A stretch of 17,773 bases of DNA from NCBI GenBank assembly GCA_033764095.1, contig JANRJF010000165.1, forward strand, positions 1-17,773. Reading direction: 5' to 3'. The DNA comes from JBDTMT01 sp033764095. Its GTDB lineage: Bacteria > Desulfobacterota > Binatia > HRBIN30 > CADEER01. Position numbers and translations under genes: made by a program. Below, in pieces: positions 1-7,453 of this stretch (the stretch's first letter is position 1; every line of letters starts with the position of its first letter). Under the pieces are notes generated by a model. It worked only from the letters and a program-made list of their open reading frames with translations. It was not told the DNA's origin and searched no databases.

Positions 1-1
1 G

Positions 2-964
2 GGCCGCGCTACTTCTCTCGTGCGCGAGCTGGAGACGGCGCTCGACGCCGGCAAGGACGCCTGGCCGCTCGCCGTCATCCGCCCGCTGTGGGACGCGCTG
101 CTCGCAGGCGCCGCGGCGCGCGGCGCGACGCAGGCGCATGAGGCGCGCTGGCTCAACCTGTGCGGGTTCCTGCTGCGCCCCGGTTTCGGCCACGAGCTCG
201 ACGAATGGCGCGTGCAGCAGCTGTGGAAGCTCTACTCGCAGGGGCTGCGCTTCCCGCGCGCCGTGCAGTGCCGGGTCGAGTGGTGGGGGCTCTGGAAGCG
301 CATCGCCGGCGGCCTGAGCCGCGCGCAGCAGCAGGAGCTCTTCACCCAGACGGCGCCGTGGCTGCTGCCGCGCCTCAAGGCGCGTATCAAGGACAAGCGC
401 TCGCTGGTCGGCCCGCAGGAGGTGCGCGAGTACTGGCAGCTGCTCGCCAGCTGCGAGCGGCTCGCACCGGAAGCCAAGGCCGAGCTCGGCGCGACGCTGC
501 TGCCGCTGGTGGTGAAGGGCAAGGCCACCGACGCCGAGATCTGGTCGCTCGGCCGCCTCGGCGCGCGCACCCTGTTCCACGGCCCGCTCAACTGCGTCGT
601 CGCACGCCCCACCGTCGAAGCGTGGGTGAGCGCGCTGCTCGACGCCGAGTGGTCGCGCCCGGCGAGCGTCAGCTTCGCGTTGGTGCAGCTGGCGCGCTGC
701 ACCGGCGACCGCGAGCGCGATCTCGACGAGGGCTTGCGCCAGCGCCTCGCGGCGCGCCTGCGCCAGACCGCTCACGGTGAGCGCCCCGCCCGTCTGGTCA
801 CCGAGGTCATCCCGCTCGAAGGCCAGGAGAAGGCGCGCATCCTCGACGAGTCGCTGCCGGTCGGACTGCAGATCCGCGCTACTGCGAACAACGCTCGCAA
901 CCCGGCGGCGCGCTTGCTATCCGCCGCGATGGGGGGTCGTTGCAGTCCATGTTGCCGTCGTTGA
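2..964 (+). CDS. Hsp70-like (DnaK-family) protein, C-terminal part, 5' end outside window
   Basis: The reading frame is open from base 2, so the gene starts upstream; the GTG at 20 is probably internal. About 320 residues are visible. They are helical and rich in Trp, Leu and Arg, with no signal peptide or membrane segment. Stretches such as WLNLCGFLLRPGFG, WKLYSQGLRFPR, WWGLWKRIAGGLS and WSLGRLGARTLFHGPLN match the C-terminal region (DUF3731-type) that I recall following the ATPase domain in large cytosolic Hsp70-like proteins. The ATPase domain is not in the window, so chaperone activity is inferred. The family usually ends near 'ESLPVGL'; here about 30 further residues follow (ATANNARNPAARLL to CCRR). 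This tail looks like read-through and runs into the start of the next gene. Family fairly sure; exact role unknown. Confidence 0.65.
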   Translation, partial: GRATSLVRELETALDAGKDAWPLAVIRPLWDALLAGAAARGATQAHEARWLNLCGFLLRPGFGHELDEWRVQQLWKLYSQGLRFPRAVQCRVEWWGLWKRIAGGLSRAQQQELFTQTAPWLLPRLKARIKDKRSLVGPQEVREYWQLLASCERLAPEAKAELGATLLPLVVKGKATDAEIWSLGRLGARTLFHGPLNCVVARPTVEAWVSALLDAEWSRPASVSFALVQLARCTGDRERDLDEGLRQRLAARLRQTAHGERPARLVTEVIPLEGQEKARILDESLPVGLQIRATANNARNPAARLLSAAMGGRCSPCCRR

Positions 965-2295
965 TCACGCGCAGCCGCGTGCCGAAGGATCTCGGCGCGG
1001 TGACGTCGATCAACCGCGCGGCGGAGGTCGACGCACGCGCGGTCGACGTCGACCCAGCCGGCGTCGAGCGCATCTGGGCCGGTGTCGAGCGGCTCTATCG
1101 CAGCGGCATCCACCCGGCCATGCAGCTCTGCCTGCGCCGCCACGGCGAGGTACTGATCGACCGCGCCATCGGCTACGCCAGCGGCGGCGGACCGGGCGAC
1201 GCGCCCGACGAGCGCCAGGTGCTGGTGCGGCCGGGCACGCCGTTCGATATCTTCTCCGCCTCCAAGGCGGTGACGGCGATGCTCATCCACGGGCTGGTCG
1301 AGCGCCACCTGATCCACCTCAACGACCCGGTGTGCGAGTACATCCCGGAGTTCGGCGCGCAGGGGAAGGACGCCGTCACCATCACCCACGTGCTCACCCA
1401 CCGCGCCGGCATCCCCAATCTGCCGACCGAGGCGATGCGGCTGGAGACGCTGCAGAACGAAGAGGAGATCCTGCAGCTGCTGTGCAGCGCGCAGCCGATC
1501 TGGCGCCCGGGACGGCGGCTCGCCTACCACGCCATCACCGGCGGCTTCATCCTCGGGGAGATCGTGCGGCGCGTCACCGGCAAGCCGATCCGCACGCTGC
1601 TGAAGGAGACCATCCTCGACCCGCTCGGCTTCCGCTGGATGAGCTACGGCGTGGCGCCGCGCGACGTCGGCAAGGTGGCGCGCAACTACTTCACCGGCCC
1701 GCCGCTGATGCCGCCGCTGTCGACCATGCTGGAGCGCGCCCTCGGCCTGCCGATGGACCGGGTGATCGAGGTCACCAACGACCCGCGCTACCTCACCGCC
1801 GTGGTGCCGGCCGGCAACGTCGTCGCCACCGCCAGCGAGCTGAGCCGCTTCTACCAGCTGCTGCTCAACGGCGGCACGCTCGACGGCGTGCAGGTGTTCG
1901 AGCCGCGCACCATCCGCCGCGCCGTGCAGGAGCACTCGTACCTGGAGTTCGACCTGACCCTGGTGCTGCCGCTGCGCTACGGCATGGGCTTCATGCTCGG
2001 CGGCTCGACCTTCAGCCTCTACGGCCCGGACACCGCCAACGCCTTCGGCCACCTCGGCTTCACCAACATCCTCGCTTGGGCCGACCCCGACCGGCAGATC
2101 GCCGGCACGCTCATGACCAGCGGCAAGCCGCTCGTCTATCCGGAGCTCTACTACCTGCACGACCTGATGTGGACGATCGGCACCGAGTGCGGCAAGACAC
2201 CGCCGCGCGCGCAGGCGGCCAAGCGGCCGGCGCCGCATCGCCTGCCGGTGGCGCGCCGCACGCCGCGCGCACGCACGAAGGGAACGCGCCGATGA
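949..2295 (+). CDS. Serine beta-lactamase-family hydrolase (class C / esterase-like)
   Basis: This is probably a serine ester or amide hydrolase of the penicillin-binding-protein/beta-lactamase fold, closer to EstB-type esterases and class C enzymes than to true resistance enzymes. Numbered from the TTG at 940, the SxxK motif is SASK at 106-109 (nucleophile S106, general base K109). The second-motif tyrosine is probably Y196 in LAYHAITGG, where the usual YxN is YHA. The third motif is HLG at 371-373 in FGHLGFTN. No clear signal peptide is present, so it is probably cytoplasmic. ATG 949 is chosen; TTG 940 and GTG 979 are alternatives, and only a weak G-run at 931-936 could serve as a ribosome site. 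It overlaps the Hsp70-like gene by 16 bases. The last ~35 residues are an odd Arg/Lys/Pro-rich tail. The next gene starts on its stop codon. Confidence 0.88.
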   Translation: MLPSLITRSRVPKDLGAVTSINRAAEVDARAVDVDPAGVERIWAGVERLYRSGIHPAMQLCLRRHGEVLIDRAIGYASGGGPGDAPDERQVLVRPGTPFDIFSASKAVTAMLIHGLVERHLIHLNDPVCEYIPEFGAQGKDAVTITHVLTHRAGIPNLPTEAMRLETLQNEEEILQLLCSAQPIWRPGRRLAYHAITGGFILGEIVRRVTGKPIRTLLKETILDPLGFRWMSYGVAPRDVGKVARNYFTGPPLMPPLSTMLERALGLPMDRVIEVTNDPRYLTAVVPAGNVVATASELSRFYQLLLNGGTLDGVQVFEPRTIRRAVQEHSYLEFDLTLVLPLRYGMGFMLGGSTFSLYGPDTANAFGHLGFTNILAWADPDRQIAGTLMTSGKPLVYPELYYLHDLMWTIGTECGKTPPRAQAAKRPAPHRLPVARRTPRARTKGTRR

Positions 2296-4181
2296 GATCC
2301 AGAAGAGGCTCCCTCCGCGTGGCGATGTGCATCGCTGTGCTGCTTGGCGCGTTGGCCGCCACGCAGGCCCACGCCGCGACCGATGCCTGGGGCGGCGACA
2401 CGTCGATCACATCGACCGCCAGCGGCCGTTTCCGGCTGGAGCAGATCAACGGCGTGTGGTGGCTGATCACGCCGGACGGGCACGGCTTCTTCTCCGCCGG
2501 CGTCGCCGGCGTGCGGCCGGAGGGCGACTACGCGCCGGCGCTCGGCACCTATCCCTACTGGGACGCCGTCACCGCCAAGTACGGCGCCGATGCCGCCTGG
2601 GCGGCGGCGACCTTCACCCGGCTGCAGGACCTGCACGTCAACACGCTCGGCGCCTGGAGCCGCACCAACCTCTTTCCCGACCAGATCGCCTACACCACCA
2701 TACTGCAGTTCTCGCTCCGCGCCCCGGCGGTGCCCGGCGCGCCGGTCGGGCTGACCAACCTGCTGATCCGCGACTACTTCGATCCCGCCTATGTGACGGG
2801 CGCTACCAGCGAGGCCGGACTGGCCGGGACGTGCGCCGCCGATCCGTGGTGCATCGGCGTCTTCACCGACAACGAGATCGGCCTGCTGCCCGGCGTCGCG
2901 CAGACGATCAACTACCTCGACGCCTACCTGCTGCTCGCCGCCGGCGCACCCGGCAAGCTGGCGCTGCAGGCGTTCGTCGAGAGCCGCTACGCCGACGTCG
3001 CCGCCTTCAACACCGCCTGGGGCACGGCGCTGGCGAGCTTCACCGACATCCAGGCGCTCGCCGCGCTGCCGGCGGACGCCGTCGCCTTCCCGGCGCGCGC
3101 CGTCGATCGCCGCCGCTTCGACGGCGCGGTCGCCGGCCAGTACAGCCGCGTCGCGCACGACGCGCTGCGCGCCGTCGCGCCCGACGTGCTGATCCTCGGC
3201 TCGCGGCTGCTCGCCTTCTCGACCAGCCGCGAGGTGGTGCAGGCGCTGGCGCCGAACGTCGACGCGCTCAGCGTCAACTACTACGAGCTGGCGCCGGCCT
3301 CCCTGCCGATCATCCAGACGGTCGGCGCGCAGTACGGCTACATCCCGTTCACCAACCTGTTCGACGACCTCGACGAGATGTATCGGCTGACCGGCAAGCC
3401 GCTGCTGATCGGCGAGTTCACCTATCGCGCCATGGACTCCGGCCTGCCCAACACGCTGCCGCTGTTCTTCAGCGTGCACGCCACGCAGGCCGAGCGCGCC
3501 GACGCCTACGGCAATTACATGCGGCGCGTACTGGCGCGGCCGTTCCTGGTCGGGGCGCACTGGTTCAAGTACACCGACGAGCCAGCCAGCGGCCGGCCGG
3601 ACGGCGAGAACAGCAACGAAGGGGTGGTCGACATCAACGACGACCTGTGGGTGACGCTCACCGACCGCATGCGCACCGTCAACCAGGACGCGGTGGCGCG
3701 CCGCCTGCTGATCCCCGGCGCGCGCGGCGCGCGCACCGACTGCGGCCTGGAGTGGACCGCCACGGCGCCACCCGCGCCGCCGCGCGGCACGCGCGGCCCG
3801 CTGGCGCGCTTCAGCTGCACCGACGGCGATCCGCGCTGCGACGTCGATGCGGTCGCCGGGCAGTGCACCATCGACCTCGCCGCCTGCGCGGCGATCGCCG
3901 ACGCGCGCCTGCCGCTTTGCACCCCGCAGATGCCGACCGCGGCCACCGTCAAGGTCGGCGGCAGCGCCGACGCGGCGGCGCTGCAGACGGCGTTGAGCGC
4001 CGCCCTGGCACAGCTCAGCACGCCGGCGGCTCCCGTCGCCGGCACCTGCAGCAACGCGGTCCGCGTCGTCATCCCGCTCGACGGCCGGCCGCGCCGCCAT
4101 CGCAAGCTGCGCGCCGCGGCGACGCTGCCGGCGGGCGTCGACCGCGACGCCGTGCGCCTCACCTGCGAGGCCGCGCCATGA
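2292..4181 (+). CDS. Secreted glycoside hydrolase, probable clan GH-A (agarase/GH42-like), with Cys-rich tail
   Basis: The protein has 629 residues. A signal peptide is visible at 1-28 (hydrophobic core, AHA cleavage site). Residues about 45-470 resemble a TIM-barrel glycosidase. NGVWWLITPDGHGFFSAGV (53-71) is like the N-terminal motif of GH50-type agarases and related enzymes. TDNE (192-195) gives the candidate acid/base E195, and LLIGEF (371-376) gives the candidate nucleophile E375. The substrate cannot be read from the sequence. Residues about 484-629 form a separate Cys-rich module: FSCTDGDPRCDVD, QCTIDLAAC, LPLCTPQ, and a later GTCSN and LTCEAAP end. I recall this module as recurrent on exported proteins of Binatia-like genomes. 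The start is set by AAGGGA about 8 bases upstream and an ATGA overlap with the esterase. The stop overlaps the next start in the same way. Enzyme class likely, family tentative. Confidence 0.75.
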   Translation: MRSRRGSLRVAMCIAVLLGALAATQAHAATDAWGGDTSITSTASGRFRLEQINGVWWLITPDGHGFFSAGVAGVRPEGDYAPALGTYPYWDAVTAKYGADAAWAAATFTRLQDLHVNTLGAWSRTNLFPDQIAYTTILQFSLRAPAVPGAPVGLTNLLIRDYFDPAYVTGATSEAGLAGTCAADPWCIGVFTDNEIGLLPGVAQTINYLDAYLLLAAGAPGKLALQAFVESRYADVAAFNTAWGTALASFTDIQALAALPADAVAFPARAVDRRRFDGAVAGQYSRVAHDALRAVAPDVLILGSRLLAFSTSREVVQALAPNVDALSVNYYELAPASLPIIQTVGAQYGYIPFTNLFDDLDEMYRLTGKPLLIGEFTYRAMDSGLPNTLPLFFSVHATQAERADAYGNYMRRVLARPFLVGAHWFKYTDEPASGRPDGENSNEGVVDINDDLWVTLTDRMRTVNQDAVARRLLIPGARGARTDCGLEWTATAPPAPPRGTRGPLARFSCTDGDPRCDVDAVAGQCTIDLAACAAIADARLPLCTPQMPTAATVKVGGSADAAALQTALSAALAQLSTPAAPVAGTCSNAVRVVIPLDGRPRRHRKLRAAATLPAGVDRDAVRLTCEAAP

Positions 4182-5779
4182 GCCCGCGCCCCCGCAAGTT
4201 CTGGGGCTGGGGCTACGAGGGCGAGGGGCCGAACGAGGAACAGCAGGGCCGCATCGCGCAGCTGCTGGCGGCGCGCTACGGCATCCCGGTGCCGACGCCG
4301 CGCGCGGCGCCGCGCATCGAGGAGATCGCGCTGCGCGCGCCGCGCGTCGCGCCGCCCGCCGGGCTGGCGCCGCTGTGCAACGCGACGCCGCTGGCGCGCG
4401 CCGGCCACGCCTACGGCAAGTCGTTTCGCGACATCGTGCGGGCGTATGCGCGCGACTTCGGCAATCCGCCCGACCTGGTCGCCGAGCCGCGCGAGGAAGC
4501 CGACGTGGTGCGGCTGCTCGACTGGTGCTCCGACGCCGGCGTCGTCGCCGTTCCCTACGGCGGCGGCTCGAGCGTCGTCGGCGGCGTCGAAGGGCCGCGT
4601 GGCGAGCAGCCGTGGCTGTCGCTCGATCTCGGCCACCTCGATCGCGTCCTGGAGATCGACCGCGCCTCGCGCGCCGCGCGCATCCAGGGCGGCGTGCTCG
4701 GCCCGGCGCTGGAGGATCAGCTGCGTCCGCACGGCCTGACGCTGCGCCACTACCCGCAGTCGTTCGAGATGTCGACGCTCGGCGGCTGGATCGCCACCCG
4801 CTCGGGCGGCCACTTCGCCACCCTGTACACCCACATCGACGACTTCGTCGAAGCGCTGCGCGTGGTCACGCCGCACGGCGTCATCGAATCGCGCCGCCTG
4901 CCGGGCTCCGGCGCCGGACCCAGCCCGGACCGCCTGTTCATCGGCTCGGAGGGGATCCTGGGCGTCATCACCGAGGCGTGGATGCGTCTGCAGGATCGCC
5001 CGACACAGCGCGCCAGCGCCTCGGTGACCTATGCGGATCTGGTCGCCGGCGCGCGCGCCGTGCGCGCCATCGCGCAGGCCGGGCTCTACCCGGCCAACTG
5101 CCGGCTGCTCGACGCCAACGAGGCGATGCTGAACGGCGCCGGCGCGGGGGACGCCGCGGTGCTGCTGATCGCGTTCGAGTCGGCCGACCACGATCCAGCC
5201 GCCTGGATGCAACGCGCGCTCGAGTTGGCGCGCGCGCACGGCGGCGCGGTGCCCGACGGCGCCGGCGCGACCCAGCGCGACGGTTCCGGGGCGCGCGAGG
5301 GCGCCGGCGGCGCCTGGCGCTCCGCCTTCCTCGGCGCGCCATACCTGCGCGACGCCCTGGTCGGCATGGGCATGATCAGCGAGACGTTCGAGACGGCGAT
5401 CACCTGGGACCGTTTCGAGACCTTCCACGCCGCCGTGATGCAGGCGACCGAAGAGGCGGTGCGGCGCGTCTGCGGCAGCGGCACGGTCACCTGCCGCTTC
5501 ACGCACGCCTACCCCGACGGGCCGGCGCCGTATTACAGCGTCATCGCGCCGAGCCGGCCCGGCGCGCAGCTGACGCAGTGGGCCGAGATCAAGCAGGCCG
5601 CGTCGGACGCGCTGATCGCCGCCGGCGGGACGATCACGCACCACCACGCGGTCGGGCGCGATCATCGCCCCTGGTACGACCGCCAGCGCCCGGAGGGGTT
5701 CGCCACCGCGCTGCGCGCCGCCAAGCGCGCACTCGACCCGGCCGGCATCCTCAACCCCGGCGTGCTGATCGATCCGTAG
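4178..5779 (+). CDS. FAD-binding oxidase, alkyldihydroxyacetonephosphate synthase (AGPS)-like
   Basis: The protein has 533 residues, close to the usual size of bacterial AGPS-like enzymes, and no signal peptide. It belongs to the VAO/PCMH flavoprotein superfamily. It starts with the typical KFWGWGY (7-13). FAD-binding segments are VPYGGGSSVVGGVEG (125-139), HYPQSFEMSTLGGWIATRSG (191-210) and LFIGSEGILGVITEAWMRL (253-271). The C-terminal domain carries TCRFTHAYPDGPAPYYSV (438-455) and the diagnostic HHHAVGRDH (488-496); this HHH motif is needed for catalysis in characterised AGPS. In ether-lipid synthesis AGPS exchanges the acyl group of acyl-DHAP for a fatty alcohol. Many bacterial homologues have unproven substrates, so the reaction here is inferred. 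Its ATG sits on the stop of the glycosidase gene (ATGA), with GCGAGG about 8 bases upstream. Confidence 0.87.
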   Translation: MSPRPRKFWGWGYEGEGPNEEQQGRIAQLLAARYGIPVPTPRAAPRIEEIALRAPRVAPPAGLAPLCNATPLARAGHAYGKSFRDIVRAYARDFGNPPDLVAEPREEADVVRLLDWCSDAGVVAVPYGGGSSVVGGVEGPRGEQPWLSLDLGHLDRVLEIDRASRAARIQGGVLGPALEDQLRPHGLTLRHYPQSFEMSTLGGWIATRSGGHFATLYTHIDDFVEALRVVTPHGVIESRRLPGSGAGPSPDRLFIGSEGILGVITEAWMRLQDRPTQRASASVTYADLVAGARAVRAIAQAGLYPANCRLLDANEAMLNGAGAGDAAVLLIAFESADHDPAAWMQRALELARAHGGAVPDGAGATQRDGSGAREGAGGAWRSAFLGAPYLRDALVGMGMISETFETAITWDRFETFHAAVMQATEEAVRRVCGSGTVTCRFTHAYPDGPAPYYSVIAPSRPGAQLTQWAEIKQAASDALIAAGGTITHHHAVGRDHRPWYDRQRPEGFATALRAAKRALDPAGILNPGVLIDP

Positions 5780-5790
5780 CGCGGCGCGGC

Positions 5791-5805
5791 GCCCGGACGC
5801 CGGGC
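5791..5805 (+). terminator. Short GC hairpin after the AGPS-like gene
   Basis: GCCCGG-acg-CCGGGC forms a perfect 6-bp stem 12 bases after the stop of the AGPS-like gene. No T-run follows, so it could be a weak or factor-assisted terminator, or just chance in GC-rich DNA. The rest of the 128-base gap (5780-5907) shows no convincing promoter. Confidence 0.3.
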
Positions 5806-5907
5806 TGGCGCCCCCGCCCACCCGTTGGCGCGCCGATTCGGGCCGCACGAGGATTGCCGATTGACTCCGCGGCGCCCGTCACCCAAAGGTCGCTGCGGGG
5901 GAGAGGC

Positions 5908-7308
5908 ATGACACAGGCTCGCTGTTCGTCGTTCACCGTCGCACTCGCCATCGCGCTGCTCGCCGCCGCGCTGCCCGCCGGCGCGGCCGAGCATGCGGTG
6001 TCGGGTCGCAAGCTGCTGCTGAAGAGCCCGGCGAAGCTCATCCTGCTGGCGAAGGACGGTGGCATCGTCCTCGGCGGCTCCGACCCGGTCGGTGGCGCCG
6101 ACAGCTCGATCACCTTCAACGACGGCACCAACGTCGCGTCGCTCAGCCTGCCGGCGAGCAACTGGAGCGCGAACAGCACCGGCAGCCAGTTCAAATACAA
6201 GAACTCGGCGGCGCCGGGCGGACCATCGGTGGTCAAGACGGCGAAGATCAAGTCCGGACTCCTCAAGGTTGTAGCCAACGGACTGCCGATCCCGGTGCCT
6301 AACGGTCCGGCAACCATCAGCGTCATCCTCAGGCTCGACGGCACGACGAACGTCTACTGCATGACCTTCACCGGCAGCGGCGACGGCAGCAGCTTCCAGG
6401 TCAAGAACGCCGCGGCTTTCAGCTGCCCGGCCGCGCCGACGCCCACCGCGACCATCACCCCGACCGCCAGCGCCACGCCGACCATCACCGCGACACCGAC
6501 GCCGCGCCTGGTCGACATGACGCCGCCCGGCGCGGCGCCGCTGCGCTATCGCGACCTGGTGTTCGCCGCCGCGACGAAGACCAGCAACGTCACCTACGGC
6601 AGCGCGGTCAACGGGTCGGCGCAGACCGTGACCCTGCAACTCGACGTCTACGAGCCCACCGGCGACAGCATCACTGCGCGTCCGGCGATCGTGTGGGTGC
6701 ACGGCGGCTCATTCTGCTGCGGCGACAAGTCCTCGCCGGAGATCGTCGACGAAGCCACCACCTTCGCGCGCAAGGGCTACTTCAACGTCTCGATCAACTA
6801 TCGCCTGGAGCCGGGCGGCTGCACCGGCAGCGTGCCGGTGACGACGTGCCTGCTGGCGGTGCAGGAGGCGCGCGACGACGCCAAGACCGCGGTTCGCTTC
6901 CTGCGGACGAACGCTGCGCTGTACGGTATCGACCCGACGCGCATCGCGATCGCCGGCTCGTCGGCCGGCGCGATCACCGCGGTCAACGTGGGCATCACCT
7001 CGACCGAGGATCCCACCGCCGCGGTCGCCGGCGCGGTGTCGCTGTCCGGCGGGGAGCTGTTCAGCGGCGGCACCTATCAGGTGACCGACGCGCCCAACCT
7101 GCTGTTCCACGGCACCGCCGATACGATCGTCCCGTACCAGTGGGCGGTGAACACCTTCAACTCGTCCAACGCGGTCGGCCTCGACTCCTTCCTCACCTCG
7201 TGGACCGGCGCCGGCCATGTGCCCTACGTACAGCACCGCACCGAGATCATCGATCAGACCACCAACTTCCTCTACTGGGAGATGGACCTGGCCAACGCAG
7301 CCCAGTGA
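5908..7308 (+). CDS. Secreted alpha/beta-hydrolase (esterase/lipase-like) with N-terminal beta-sandwich module
   Basis: The protein has 466 residues. The signal peptide is about 1-26 (LAIALLAAALPAGA). Residues about 32-173 form a module beginning GRKLLLKSPAKLILLAKD and containing LPASNWSANSTGSQFKYKN, TAKIKSGLLKVVANG and a late C151/C173 pair. I recall this module from many exported proteins of Binatia-like genomes; its function is unknown. A Thr-Pro linker spans 177-199. The hydrolase domain (about 204-466) shows HGG at 265-267 (oxyanion hole), GSSAG at 350-354 (nucleophile S352), D405 in HGTADTIVPY, and H437 in GAGHVPY, so the catalytic triad is complete. This resembles BD-FAE/carboxylesterase-type enzymes. 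Two vicinal cysteines (C270, C271) follow HGGSF. The start is supported by the purine-rich GGGGGAG just upstream. The substrate is unknown, but the enzyme should act outside the inner membrane. Confidence 0.87.
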   Translation: MTQARCSSFTVALAIALLAAALPAGAAEHAVSGRKLLLKSPAKLILLAKDGGIVLGGSDPVGGADSSITFNDGTNVASLSLPASNWSANSTGSQFKYKNSAAPGGPSVVKTAKIKSGLLKVVANGLPIPVPNGPATISVILRLDGTTNVYCMTFTGSGDGSSFQVKNAAAFSCPAAPTPTATITPTASATPTITATPTPRLVDMTPPGAAPLRYRDLVFAAATKTSNVTYGSAVNGSAQTVTLQLDVYEPTGDSITARPAIVWVHGGSFCCGDKSSPEIVDEATTFARKGYFNVSINYRLEPGGCTGSVPVTTCLLAVQEARDDAKTAVRFLRTNAALYGIDPTRIAIAGSSAGAITAVNVGITSTEDPTAAVAGAVSLSGGELFSGGTYQVTDAPNLLFHGTADTIVPYQWAVNTFNSSNAVGLDSFLTSWTGAGHVPYVQHRTEIIDQTTNFLYWEMDLANAAQ

Positions 7309-7312
7309 TCGC

Positions 7313-7342
7313 GCGGGCGCGGGACTGCAGCCCCGCGCCCGC
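7313..7342 (+). terminator. Strong GC hairpin after the secreted hydrolase gene
   Basis: GCGGGCGCGGG (7313-7323) pairs perfectly with CCCGCGCCCGC (7332-7342) across an 8-base loop, only five bases after the stop codon. It probably ends the upstream transcript or protects its 3' end. No T-run follows, so it is not a textbook intrinsic terminator. Confidence 0.5.
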
Positions 7343-7381
7343 ACACGCGTGCAGCACCGCGCGCGCGACGCGTCGGATTGC

Positions 7382-7427
7382 GCGTAGGCGCTACGCCATC
7401 GGAAGCGGGAAATTTCTGGCGTACGCA
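7382..7427. promoter_or_regulatory. Inverted repeats upstream of the repeat-protein gene
   Basis: GCGTAG-gcg-CTACGC (7382-7396) is a perfect 6-bp inverted repeat and GCGTACGC (7420-7427) is a perfect palindrome sharing the GCGTA core. Both lie within 75 bases of the next start, in a patch less GC-rich than its surroundings. They could be operator sites or leader structure. No good -35/-10 pair could be assigned. Confidence 0.25.
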
Positions 7428-7453
7428 TAGCCGATCCGATAGTGCTGACAGCA

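Noticed and set aside
772..2238. Long minus-strand open frame, Arg/His/Ala-rich
   Set aside because: It is antisense to the serine hydrolase, lacks recognisable motifs, and has composition typical of a shadow frame in GC-rich DNA.
949..2295. Antibiotic-resistance beta-lactamase
   Set aside because: The second motif is YHA rather than YxN, there is no signal peptide, and the surrounding genes are metabolic; an esterase-type role is more likely.
2151..4100. 649-residue minus-strand open frame
   Set aside because: It is antisense to the glycosidase, which has a signal peptide, catalytic motifs and coupled neighbours; the antisense protein is low-complexity Arg/Gly/Val.
3515..5848. 777-residue minus-strand open frame
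   Set aside because: It is antisense to the glycosidase end and the AGPS-like gene; no domain is recognisable.
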